Shown: positions 54,843-62,800 of the stretch, piece after piece
Numbering within the stretch: the first letter of the stretch is position 1
How the letters are laid out: each line of letters begins with the position of its first letter
Source of the DNA: Flavobacterium piscinae
GTDB lineage: Bacteria; Bacteroidota; Bacteroidia; Flavobacteriales; Flavobacteriaceae
DNA length: 64,000 bases
Reading direction: 5' to 3'
NCBI RefSeq assembly: GCF_004122145.1
Contig: NZ_SBKQ01000002.1
Location: 124,001-188,000 of the forward strand
The notes under the pieces: model-generated
Database searches by the model: none
What the model was told of the DNA's origin: nothing
What the model saw: the letters and a program-made list of their open reading frames with translations, nothing else
Position numbers and translations under genes: made by a program

Positions 54843-55520
54843 TTAAGGCGTAGATGAACTTACTTGCAGCACTTTCCCATTATAATATTTATTTCCGTTT
54901 AACGAAAAATCATAAATGTAATCGGCCATATCTTTCGCAGAAAGTGGGGCTTGATAACCCGGGAAAGCTTCTTGTAACATCTCGGTTTGAACAGCACCTA
55001 AAGCTAAAACATTAAATGAAATACCATGTTCTTTGTATTCTTCTGCCAACAATTCAGACAACGTAATTACAGCTCCTTTACTGGAGGAATAAGCAGCTAA
55101 TCCGGGAAATTTCATACTCCCTTGAACGCCACCCATTGAACTTATGGTCACCACATGACTTCCTTTTTGTAAAAAAGGCAAACAAATGCGAGTCAAATTA
55201 GCCACACCATATACATTGACTTTGTAAACCGATTCAAAATCAGCTTGTAATAATTGCGAAAAAGGTTTGAGCAACAAACTTCCCGCGTTGTGAATTAAAA
55301 CATCAACATTTTTCCATGTTTGAGTAATAAATTCTGTGATCACATTCAATCCGGATTCTTCCGATAAATCAACAGAAAGGCAAGTTATGTTGGCATGTTC
55401 AATTAATTCTTTGGGCGTTTTTCGGGAAATGGCCAAAACCTGATGACCGGCATTGGCAAATTGTAAAGCCAATTCAAATCCAATGCCACGTGATGTTCCG
55501 GTAATAATGATGTTTTTCAT
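54843..55520 (-). CDS. Short-chain dehydrogenase/reductase (SDR)
   Basis: 225 residues from ATG 55520, which lies 17 nt after a TATTTTTA -7 element; the longer ORF from 55571 would run over the terminator. TGTSRGIG (nucleotide loop), NAG in LIHNAGS, catalytic Ser in SSMGG and YxxxK in YSSSKGAV. Substrate unknown. The gene ends 15 nt before SprT, so the two may be co-transcribed. Confidence 0.92.
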   Translation of the reverse strand: MKNIIITGTSRGIGFELALQFANAGHQVLAISRKTPKELIEHANITCLSVDLSEESGLNVITEFITQTWKNVDVLIHNAGSLLLKPFSQLLQADFESVYKVNVYGVANLTRICLPFLQKGSHVVTISSMGGVQGSMKFPGLAAYSSSKGAVITLSELLAEEYKEHGISFNVLALGAVQTEMLQEAFPGYQAPLSAKDMADYIYDFSLNGNKYYNGKVLQVSSSTP

Positions 55521-55537
55521 ACAATTTTTATATGTGC

Positions 55538-55545
55538 TAAAAATA
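55538..55545 (-). promoter_or_regulatory. -7 element of the SDR gene
   Basis: Reads TATTTTTA on the minus strand, 17 nt before the start at 55520, just after the upstream terminator. Confidence 0.5.
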
Positions 55546-55577
55546 CAAAAACCCTTTAAGATAGTACTCAAAGGGTA
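55545..55577 (-). terminator. Terminator after the acyl-CoA dehydrogenase gene
   Basis: On the minus strand ACCCTTT and AAAGGGT (7 bp) enclose a loop, followed by a T-rich tract; about 29 nt past the stop. Confidence 0.65.
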
Positions 55578-55605
55578 TTAAAATATGTTGATTTGTGAAT
55601 AACTT

Positions 55606-56742
55606 CTAAACCAAACCTCTCGAAATCACAATACGTTGAATTTCAGAAGTTCCTTCATAAATCTGTGTGATTTTAGAATCACGCATCATTCTTTCCACGT
55701 GATATTCGGCTACATAACCATTTCCACCATGAATTTGAACGGCTTCATTTGCCACTTCAAGAGCAATTTCAGAAGCATACAATTTGGCCATTGCACCGGA
55801 ATGTGCAATATCTTTTCCTTCATCTTTTTCACAGGCTGCTTTCATTACCAATAATTTGGCAGCTGTAATTTTTACATACATATCCGCCAATTTAAAAGCG
55901 ATAGCTTGGTGTTTGAAAATTTCTTTGCCGAATGCTTTTCGCTCTTGTGAATATTTTAAAGCTAATTCATACGCTCCTGTTGCAATGCCTAGAGCTTGTG
56001 AAGCAATTCCAATCCGCCCACCATTTAACACATTCATCGCAAAAGAAAACCCAAAACCATCCGCTCCAATTCTGTTTTCTTTGGGTACTTTAACATCCGT
56101 AAACATTAAGGAATGTGTGTCACTACCACGAATTCCCATTTTCTTTTCTTTAGGACCAATTTCAAATCCGGCCCACCCTTTTTCAACAATAAAAGCATTA
56201 ATTCCTTTATGTCCTTTTTCAATATCAGTTTGAGCAATTACTAAATAAGTGGAAGCAGTTCCTCCATTGGTTATCCAGTTTTTGGTTCCGTTTAGCAAAT
56301 AATAATCGCCCTTGTCAATGGCAGTAGTTTTTTGCGAAGTGGCATCACTTCCCGCTTCAGGTTCAGACAAACAAAATGCACCAATCACTTCCCCTTTCGC
56401 TAATGGAACTAAATATTTCATTTTTTGTTCTTCCGAACAATATTTTTCCATTCCAGCACAAACCAACGAATTGTTCACCGACATGATTACCGCTGCCGAA
56501 GCATCAACCTTAGCAATTTCAGTCATCGCCAAAACATACGAAACACTATCCAGTCCGGCACCACCGTATTTTGGATCAACCATCATTCCCATGAATCCTA
56601 ATTCGCCCATCATTTTCACCTGTTCGGTAGGAAATTTAGAATGTTCGTCGCGTTCAATAACGCCGGGTAATAATTCTTGTTGAGCAAAATCTCTGGCTGC
56701 TTGTTGAATCATCAAATGTTCTTCGGTAAGATTGAAATCCAT
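55606..56742 (-). CDS. Acyl-CoA dehydrogenase
   Basis: 378 residues from ATG 56742; the ORF start at 56802 lies too close to the divergent promoter. N-terminal domain with QQAARDFAQQELLPG, FCLSEPEAGSD (flavin-binding region), GTKNWITNGG, and the C-terminal helical domain with QIYEGTSEIQRIVISRGL, where Glu is the usual catalytic base site. It oxidises acyl-CoA (short-chain type likely) with FAD. Its TATTTTTG -7 element lies 39 nt upstream. Confidence 0.95.
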   Translation of the reverse strand: MDFNLTEEHLMIQQAARDFAQQELLPGVIERDEHSKFPTEQVKMMGELGFMGMMVDPKYGGAGLDSVSYVLAMTEIAKVDASAAVIMSVNNSLVCAGMEKYCSEEQKMKYLVPLAKGEVIGAFCLSEPEAGSDATSQKTTAIDKGDYYLLNGTKNWITNGGTASTYLVIAQTDIEKGHKGINAFIVEKGWAGFEIGPKEKKMGIRGSDTHSLMFTDVKVPKENRIGADGFGFSFAMNVLNGGRIGIASQALGIATGAYELALKYSQERKAFGKEIFKHQAIAFKLADMYVKITAAKLLVMKAACEKDEGKDIAHSGAMAKLYASEIALEVANEAVQIHGGNGYVAEYHVERMMRDSKITQIYEGTSEIQRIVISRGLV

Positions 56743-56781
56743 ATCTGTAATATTGAAGGTTTGTTTTCTTAAATTTGAGGG

Positions 56782-56789
56782 CAAAAATA
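56782..56789 (-). promoter_or_regulatory. -7 element of the acyl-CoA dehydrogenase gene
   Basis: Reads TATTTTTG on the minus strand, a perfect TAnnTTTG match, 39 nt before the start at 56742. It is divergent to the anmK promoter. Confidence 0.5.
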
Positions 56790-56821
56790 GTACAATTACC
56801 ACTAATTCTCAAACGTTTTCG

Positions 56822-56829
56822 TATTTTTA
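56822..56829 (+). promoter_or_regulatory. -7 element of anmK, leaderless arrangement
   Basis: TATTTTTA, ending exactly 4 nt before the ATG at 56834. Confidence 0.5.
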
Positions 56830-56833
56830 AGCC

Positions 56834-57907
56834 ATGTTTAAAGAATCCTATCAAGTTATTGGTGTCATGAGCGGTACTTCGCTCGACGGAATTGATGTCG
56901 CTCACCTTTATTTTTCGGTTAAAAACGGCGTTTGGGACTACCAAATTGGAAATTGTGAAACCATTCCATATCCTTCTGAATGGTTAAACAAATTGAAGCA
57001 TGCCTTACATTATTCGAATGAAGAATTGCTAAATCTCAATAATGATTACACCCAATATTTAGGTAAAATTATCCGCAATTTCATTAAAGTAAATGGAATT
57101 GAAACCCTCGATGCAGTATGTAGCCATGGTCACACGATTTTACATCAGCCACAAAACGGATTTACTTTACAAATTGGGAATTTACCTAAAATCGCCGAAA
57201 TAATAGGTGAAACTGTTGTTTGTGATTTTCGAGTGCAAGATGTGGAATTGGGCGGTCAAGGTGCTCCGCTCGTTCCAATTGGAGACAGAATGTTATTTTC
57301 TAAATATGATTATTGTTTGAATTTAGGTGGATTCTCAAACATTTCCTTTGAGGAAAACGGAAAGCGAATAGCCTTTGATATTTCTCCGGTGAATACTGTT
57401 TTAAATTATTATGCCAATCAATTAGGTCTTGATTTTGATGATAGAGGCGAAATAGCTCGTTCGGGAAAAATAAATCAAACTTTACTCGTTGAATTAAATT
57501 CCATTGATTTTTATCAAAAAAAACACCCGAAATCATTGGGAATTGAATTTGTAAATTCAACAATTTTTCCATTAATCAATTGTTTTACCATAGCAATAGA
57601 GGATAAATTACACACATTTGTAGAACATATTTCAATCCAAATTGCCATGGCTTTATCAAAAAAAGAAGGAAAAATGTTGGTTAGCGGTGGTGGTGCTTAT
57701 CATGTTTTTCTGTTAGAACGAATGAAATACTATTTACCAAAAATGGAAATCATTGTTCCTGATTCCAAAACTTTGGAATTTAAAGAGGCACTTATTTTTG
57801 GACTGTTAGGTGTTTTGCGATTGCGAAATGAAATCAATGTTTTAAGCAGTGTTACCGGAGCAAAACAAGACCATTGTTCGGGTTTTGTTAATAAACCTAA
57901 ATTGTAA
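56834..57907 (+). CDS. anmK: Anhydro-N-acetylmuramic acid kinase
   Basis: 357 residues. ASKHA-fold kinase: GVMSGTSLDGIDV (phosphate loop), CSHGHTILHQP, LGGQGAPLVP and LVSGGGAYHVFL. It cleaves and phosphorylates anhMurNAc in peptidoglycan recycling, the same pathway that mpl (13814) serves. Start follows a -7 element by 4 nt. Confidence 0.96.
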   Translation: MFKESYQVIGVMSGTSLDGIDVAHLYFSVKNGVWDYQIGNCETIPYPSEWLNKLKHALHYSNEELLNLNNDYTQYLGKIIRNFIKVNGIETLDAVCSHGHTILHQPQNGFTLQIGNLPKIAEIIGETVVCDFRVQDVELGGQGAPLVPIGDRMLFSKYDYCLNLGGFSNISFEENGKRIAFDISPVNTVLNYYANQLGLDFDDRGEIARSGKINQTLLVELNSIDFYQKKHPKSLGIEFVNSTIFPLINCFTIAIEDKLHTFVEHISIQIAMALSKKEGKMLVSGGGAYHVFLLERMKYYLPKMEIIVPDSKTLEFKEALIFGLLGVLRLRNEINVLSSVTGAKQDHCSGFVNKPKL

Positions 57908-57961
57908 ATAAAACTCTTGAAAACTTTAATGAAAAAATAAAATAAATCGAATTTGTTCAAT

Positions 57962-57969
57962 TAAATTTG
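57962..57969 (+). promoter_or_regulatory. -7 element of the Glu dehydrogenase gene
   Basis: TAAATTTG, followed by C, 18 nt before the ATG at 57988; it overlaps the TTG codon of the longer ORF and supports the shorter start. Confidence 0.55.
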
Positions 57970-57987
57970 CATCACAAACAAACCAAA

Positions 57988-59214
57988 ATGAAAGAATTAC
58001 TCAAAAAATTTGAGAACAAAGAACCTGAAATAATTTTTAATTGGAAAGACCCTGAAACTGATGCAGAAGGTTGGACAGTGATTAACTCACTTCGTGGAGG
58101 AGCAGCAGGAGGAGGAACCAGAATGCGAAAAGGACTTGATATGAATGAAGTACTTTCGCTTGCCAAAACCATGGAAGTGAAATTTTCTGTTTCGGGCCCC
58201 GCTATAGGCGGTGCAAAATCAGGCATCAATTTTGACCCAACCGACCCAAGAAAAAAAGAAGTATTACAACGTTGGTATAAAGCCGTATCCCCTTTATTAA
58301 AAAGTTATTACGGAACCGGTGGCGATTTAAATGTGGATGAAATTCATGAAGTAATTCCCATAACAGAAGAATGTGGGGTTTGGCATCCGCAAGAAGGCGT
58401 TTTCAATGGCCATTTTAAACCCACCGAAGCCGATAAAATTAATAGAATTGGTCAACTCCGTCAAGGCGTGATTAAAGTAATTGAAAATCCTAAGTTTTCG
58501 CCGGATGTAAACCGAAAATATACCGTTGCCGATATGATTACCGGTTTTGGTGTTGCCGAAGCAGTTCGTCACTATTATGACATTTATGGTGGAAGTGTGA
58601 TTGGCAAAAAAGCCGTCGTACAAGGTTTTGGAAATGTTGGTTCAGCTGCTGCCTTTTATTTAGCAGGTATGGGTGCAAAAATAGTCGGAATTATCGATAG
58701 AGAAGGCGGAATTATCAATGAAGATGGTTTTACTTTTGAAGAAATTAAACGTTTATTTTTGAATAAAGACGGGAATAAATTGGTTGCTCCAAACATGATT
58801 CCGTTTGAAAAAATAAATCAACAAATTTGGAATATTCAAGCAGAAATTTTTGCTCCATGTGCAGCCTCACGATTGGTCCAAAAAAGTCAGATAGATCAAA
58901 TGATTGCTTCGGGATTGGAAGTAATTTCAAGCGGTGCCAATGTACCGTTTGCTGACAAAGAAATTTTCTTTGGCCCAATTATGGAAGAAACCGACTCTAA
59001 AGTAAGTTTAATTCCAGACTTTATAGCCAATTGTGGAATGGCTCGTGTTTTTGCCTATTTCATGGAAAAGAAAGTCCAAATGACGGATGAGGCGATTTTC
59101 TTTGATACTTCTGAAACCATTAAAAAAGCAATTGAAAAAACACATGCTTTAAATTCATCCAAATTAAATATTAGTGCAACTGCATTTGAAATAGCCCTAA
59201 AACAATTAACTTAA
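57988..59214 (+). CDS. Glu/Leu/Phe/Val dehydrogenase
   Basis: 408 residues. N-terminal catalytic domain with GGGTRMRKGLDMNEV, GPAIGGAKSGI (catalytic Lys) and GTGGDLNVDE; C-terminal Rossmann domain with QGFGNVGSAAA (NAD(P) loop). It interconverts an amino acid and its 2-oxo acid. Glutamate or leucine preference cannot be decided. A further NhaD gene begins 10 nt downstream, so they may form an operon. Confidence 0.92.
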   Translation: MKELLKKFENKEPEIIFNWKDPETDAEGWTVINSLRGGAAGGGTRMRKGLDMNEVLSLAKTMEVKFSVSGPAIGGAKSGINFDPTDPRKKEVLQRWYKAVSPLLKSYYGTGGDLNVDEIHEVIPITEECGVWHPQEGVFNGHFKPTEADKINRIGQLRQGVIKVIENPKFSPDVNRKYTVADMITGFGVAEAVRHYYDIYGGSVIGKKAVVQGFGNVGSAAAFYLAGMGAKIVGIIDREGGIINEDGFTFEEIKRLFLNKDGNKLVAPNMIPFEKINQQIWNIQAEIFAPCAASRLVQKSQIDQMIASGLEVISSGANVPFADKEIFFGPIMEETDSKVSLIPDFIANCGMARVFAYFMEKKVQMTDEAIFFDTSETIKKAIEKTHALNSSKLNISATAFEIALKQLT

Positions 59215-59224
59215 ATCTAGAAAA

Positions 59225-60601
59225 ATGGCAATATTAATAATACTTTTATTTGTTATCGGTTACATGTCGATAACGTTAGAACACCCTTTAAAATTGGACA
59301 AAACAGTTCCTGCTCTTTTAATGGCTGCTGTAATGTGGGCTTTTTTGTCTTTTGCTTTTAATAACGGATGGTTGTCTGTAATTGATGCTCACGGACATGT
59401 ATTCAATATGAATGTGGGTGATGCAGAAGCTAATCATGAAGGTTTTCTGGAAAATTTAATGCATCATTTTGGAAAAACTGCTGAGATTTTGGTTTTTTTG
59501 ATTGGGGCAATGACTATTGTTGAAATCATTGATCTACACAGAGGGTTTGATGTAATCAAAAACAGAATTAAAACAACCAACAAAGTTCGTTTACTGTGGA
59601 CAATGGGTATAGTCGCTTTTATTCTTTCCGCAATTATTGACAACTTAACAGCTACAATTGTTTTAATTACTTTACTGCGTAAACTTATTCCTAAAAGAGA
59701 ATATAGAATTTGGTACGCCTCCCTCATTGTTATTGCTGCCAATGCCGGTGGAGCTTGGTCTCCCATTGGCGACGTAACAACAACTATGCTTTGGATTGCA
59801 AATAAAGTAACGGCTATAGGTTTAGCTGAATATGTAATTGCACCATCAATTTTGTGTTTTATAGTTCCTTTTTTAATCGCTTCTCGATTAAAACCTTTTC
59901 AAGGTACAACTGAACGCAAAGCTTTTGGTATTAATGAAGAATCAGAACGACTTTTAAGCAGCAAAAAAATGCTTTACATTGGTTTAGGTGCTATTGTTTT
60001 TGTTCCGGTTTTTAAAATGATAACCGGTCTTCCACCTTATGTAGGCATGATGTTTAGTTTGGGTTTTGTGTGGTTAGCATCTGAATATGTAACGCCGTTT
60101 GATAATTTTAACAAAAACGATAAACATTTATATTCCGGTCACAAAGCATTAACAAAAATAGAATTTTCAAGTATTTTATTCTTCTTGGGAATTTTAATGG
60201 GTGTAGCGGCTTTAGAAAGTATGGTTTTTGGACAAATTAATGGAACTGATACAGGAACTTTGCGTTATGCAGCTGAATCTTTATCAAATGCTGTTCCTAA
60301 TATGGATATAGTTGTTATTCTTCTTGGTATTTTATCTTCGATTATTGACAACGTACCGTTAGTTGCTGCTTCTATGGGAATGTATACCTATGAAGTGGAT
60401 CATCCAATATGGCATTTTATTGCCTATTCGGCTGGTACGGGTGGTAGTATGTTAATTATCGGTTCAGCAGCCGGTGTAGCTGCCATGGGTATGGAAAAAA
60501 TTGATTTCATTTGGTACCTCAAACGAATCACTTGGCTAGCCTTTGCAGGATTCATAGCAGGAGCTTTAACATTCATGTTTATTGAACATTTCATAAGATA
60601 A
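59225..60601 (+). CDS. nhaD: Sodium/proton antiporter NhaD
   Basis: 458 residues, about 11-12 helices. Motifs typical of the NhaD branch of the ion-transporter superfamily: IGAMTIVEIIDLHRGFD, SAIIDNLTATIVLI (the loop with acidic residue and Asn), ANAGGAWSPIGDVTT and IIDNVPLVAASMGMY. It exchanges Na+ for H+. It follows the amino-acid dehydrogenase gene by 10 nt. Confidence 0.95.
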   Translation: MAILIILLFVIGYMSITLEHPLKLDKTVPALLMAAVMWAFLSFAFNNGWLSVIDAHGHVFNMNVGDAEANHEGFLENLMHHFGKTAEILVFLIGAMTIVEIIDLHRGFDVIKNRIKTTNKVRLLWTMGIVAFILSAIIDNLTATIVLITLLRKLIPKREYRIWYASLIVIAANAGGAWSPIGDVTTTMLWIANKVTAIGLAEYVIAPSILCFIVPFLIASRLKPFQGTTERKAFGINEESERLLSSKKMLYIGLGAIVFVPVFKMITGLPPYVGMMFSLGFVWLASEYVTPFDNFNKNDKHLYSGHKALTKIEFSSILFFLGILMGVAALESMVFGQINGTDTGTLRYAAESLSNAVPNMDIVVILLGILSSIIDNVPLVAASMGMYTYEVDHPIWHFIAYSAGTGGSMLIIGSAAGVAAMGMEKIDFIWYLKRITWLAFAGFIAGALTFMFIEHFIR

Positions 60602-60658
60602 ACAATTTAAAATAGTATTTTAGCGTTATCGTTTAATCAATCAAAAATAATTTAAAAT

Positions 60659-61354
60659 ATGCAACCAACAGATAGTTTAGCAACAGCACAAAATGCTTTA
60701 TTAGAGGATCAACCCATCGAAAAAACACTATCCATTTGGGATTTAATCACCAGTGGTGGAATTGGAGGGCAACTCATCATGATTACATTGGGTTTGTTGC
60801 TTTTTTTCGCTTTGTATCTTTATTTTGAAAGATTAATGGCCATTAATGCCGCTTCTAAAATTGATGTGAATTTTATGAATAACATCAAAATGAATATCCT
60901 CAACGGAAAATTAGATGCCGCCAAAATGCTATGTGCTCAAACCAATTCGCCGGTTGCTCGTTTGACAGAAAAAGGAATTTCTCGGATCGGAAAACCATTA
61001 GAAGATATCAATACAGCCATAGAAAATGCCGGTAAACTGGAAATTTATAAACTAGAGAAAAACGTGAGTATGCTCGCCACCATCTCCGGTGCTGGCCCAA
61101 TGATTGGTTTCTTAGGAACCGTAATTGGTATGATTCTTGCCTTCCATAAAATGGCTAGCGGTGGTGGACAAATTGAAGTAGGTGCTTTGGCAGAAGGAAT
61201 TTACACTGCCATGACAACTACAGTTGCCGGATTAATAGTTGGAATTGTCGCTTTCATGGGCTACAACCATTTAGTGGTTAAAACCGACAAAGTAGTGCAC
61301 CAAATGGAAGCCAATGCAACTGATTTCCTTGACCTTTTAAACGAACCTTCTTAA
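60659..61354 (+). CDS. exbB: ExbB/TolQ-family proton channel protein
   Basis: 231 residues with a soluble N-terminus of about 30 residues and three helices. The MotA/TolQ/ExbB domain shows GPMIGFLGTVIGMILAF and AMTTTVAGLIVGIVAF, the channel helices. With ExbD and TonB it uses proton flow to energise outer-membrane receptors. exbD begins 1 nt after its stop. Confidence 0.93.
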   Translation: MQPTDSLATAQNALLEDQPIEKTLSIWDLITSGGIGGQLIMITLGLLLFFALYLYFERLMAINAASKIDVNFMNNIKMNILNGKLDAAKMLCAQTNSPVARLTEKGISRIGKPLEDINTAIENAGKLEIYKLEKNVSMLATISGAGPMIGFLGTVIGMILAFHKMASGGGQIEVGALAEGIYTAMTTTVAGLIVGIVAFMGYNHLVVKTDKVVHQMEANATDFLDLLNEPS

Positions 61355-61355
61355 T

Positions 61356-61748
61356 ATGAATATCAGAGGTAGAAATAAAGTATCACCGGAATTCAACATG
61401 TCGTCTATGACAGACATAGTGTTTTTGTTGCTGATTTTTTTTATGTTAACTTCCACTATGGTCACCACCAATGCATTGGATCTAGTGTTACCAAAAGCAA
61501 AAGGTAAAACAGACAGCAATAAAAATATTTCGGTCAGTATCAATAAAGATTTAGAGTTTTTTATTGACAAAGACAAAGTGCAAGAAGCCGATTTGGAAGC
61601 TCGATTATTAGCTCTGTTTTCCAACCAAGAAGATAAAGCATTAATTCTTAGAGCCGAAGAAGGTGTGCCAATTGAAAAAGCAGTCAATGTGTTAGACATC
61701 GCCAACCGCAACCAAATAAAAGTAGTATTGGCCGTTCGACCAAAATAA
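61356..61748 (+). CDS. exbD: ExbD/TolR-family protein
   Basis: 130 residues: a single N-terminal helix with the essential aspartate in SSMTDIVFLLLIFF, and a periplasmic domain. Directly coupled to exbB (TAATATG). A 141-bp structured repeat begins 6 nt after its stop. Confidence 0.93.
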   Translation: MNIRGRNKVSPEFNMSSMTDIVFLLLIFFMLTSTMVTTNALDLVLPKAKGKTDSNKNISVSINKDLEFFIDKDKVQEADLEARLLALFSNQEDKALILRAEEGVPIEKAVNVLDIANRNQIKVVLAVRPK

Positions 61749-61754
61749 TTAGAA

Positions 61755-61895
61755 GCTAATCCTGCTGTCCGTTCTTAGTTTTTTTGAATAAACCCTTTTT
61801 TTGTAAGCCGTTTCAATAGCTTCTAAAGTCGCTTTGAAACAGCAACAAAAAATAGTGTTTCTTTCAAAAAAAGCTATCCACTACCATCAGGGCTA
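61755..61895 (+). repeat. 141-bp structured intergenic element, copy 2
   Basis: Same length and ends as copy 1 (AGCTAATCCTGCTGTCCG ... CCACTACCATCAGGGCTA). Arms 61780-61803 and 61846-61872 pair but differ in sequence from copy 1. Loop core AAAGTCGCTTTG is shared with copy 1 (AAGTCGCTTTG). It lies in the exbD-tonB spacer, 6 nt after exbD and 12 nt before tonB. Confidence 0.85.
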
Positions 61896-61907
61896 AAAAG
61901 AGAGACC

Positions 61908-62744
61908 ATGAAATATTTAGAAACCGAACACGAAAAAAAATCATTTGCCATTACTACAGCAATTATGGCAGTGTTGCTTTTATTATGCATTTTTCTAGGG
62001 TTAACATACATGGATCCACCACCGGAAAACGGAATCGCTATTAACTTTGGAAACACTGACGCGGGTTCTGGAAACACCAACACCACAGAACCTGTAAAAT
62101 CAGAACCAAGAGAGGTTAATGAACAACCGGTTGAAGAATCCACATCAGAACCGACTACACCAAGTAAAGCCTCAGAAAATGTCATAACTGCGGATAACGA
62201 AGCGGCCATTGCTTTAAAAAAACAAAAAGAAATAGCCGATGCAAAAGCGAAAGCAGAAGCCATAGCAAAAGCAGCCGAAGAGAAAAAAAAGAAAGAAGAA
62301 GCCGATAAAAAAGCAAAATTAGATGCTTTAATTGGTGGTGTTAAAAAATCAGAAGGAAAAACCACAGGAGGAGATGGAACATCCACCACACCGGGTAATC
62401 AAGGAAAAATTGACGGCAGCATCTATTCCAACAGCTATTATGGCAGTGGAAAAGGTGTTGGCACCGGAAATGGATCTTGGGGATTAAACGGAAGACGGCT
62501 TTCCAGCCCGGGAGCGGTTAAAGCGGACTGTAATGATGAAGGAACAATTGTAGTAGAAGTAAAAGTAAACAAAAACGGAGGGGTAACCAACGCAAAATAC
62601 AGTCCGAGTGGCTCAAATACTACGAGTACTTGCCTTAAAGAAGCTGCCATTAAATCAGCCTACAAATACAAATGGAATAACGATGAAAATGCTCCGGATA
62701 CTCAAATTGGATTTATCGTTTTTAATTTTAGTAATGGAGAGTAA
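61908..62744 (+). CDS. tonB: Energy transducer TonB-like protein
   Basis: 278 residues. One N-terminal helix (AVLLLLCIFLGLTYM), a Pro/Ser/Glu-rich then Ala/Lys-rich coiled-coil-like spacer, a Gly/Ser-rich segment, and a C-terminal TonB_C-type domain with EVKVNKNGGVTNAKY and two cysteines. It joins ExbB and ExbD to receptors such as SusC and FecA. The N-terminal helix lacks a clear SxxxH motif as far as I can see. A terminator follows. Confidence 0.85.
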   Translation: MKYLETEHEKKSFAITTAIMAVLLLLCIFLGLTYMDPPPENGIAINFGNTDAGSGNTNTTEPVKSEPREVNEQPVEESTSEPTTPSKASENVITADNEAAIALKKQKEIADAKAKAEAIAKAAEEKKKKEEADKKAKLDALIGGVKKSEGKTTGGDGTSTTPGNQGKIDGSIYSNSYYGSGKGVGTGNGSWGLNGRRLSSPGAVKADCNDEGTIVVEVKVNKNGGVTNAKYSPSGSNTTSTCLKEAAIKSAYKYKWNNDENAPDTQIGFIVFNFSNGE

Positions 62745-62765
62745 AAAATTTAATTTACTACCTTT

Positions 62766-62793
62766 AAACCTCACATTTGTGGGGTTTGTTTTT
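62766..62793 (+). terminator. Terminator after tonB
   Basis: AAACCTCAC (62766-62774) and GTGGGGTTT (62779-62787) pair with one G-U wobble and a T tract follows. The folC ATG at 62801 is only 8 nt later. Confidence 0.75.
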
Positions 62794-62800
62794 TAAACCA

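Noticed and set aside
55784-56683. Two long open frames on the + strand
   Set aside because: They lie antisense to the clear acyl-CoA dehydrogenase gene and have no recognisable protein features; the opposite strand carries the real gene.
61874-62389. Open frame of 171 codons on the minus strand
   Set aside because: Antisense to the tonB-like gene; its Ser/Phe/Ala-rich text is the reverse of the Lys/Ala/Glu-rich spacer.
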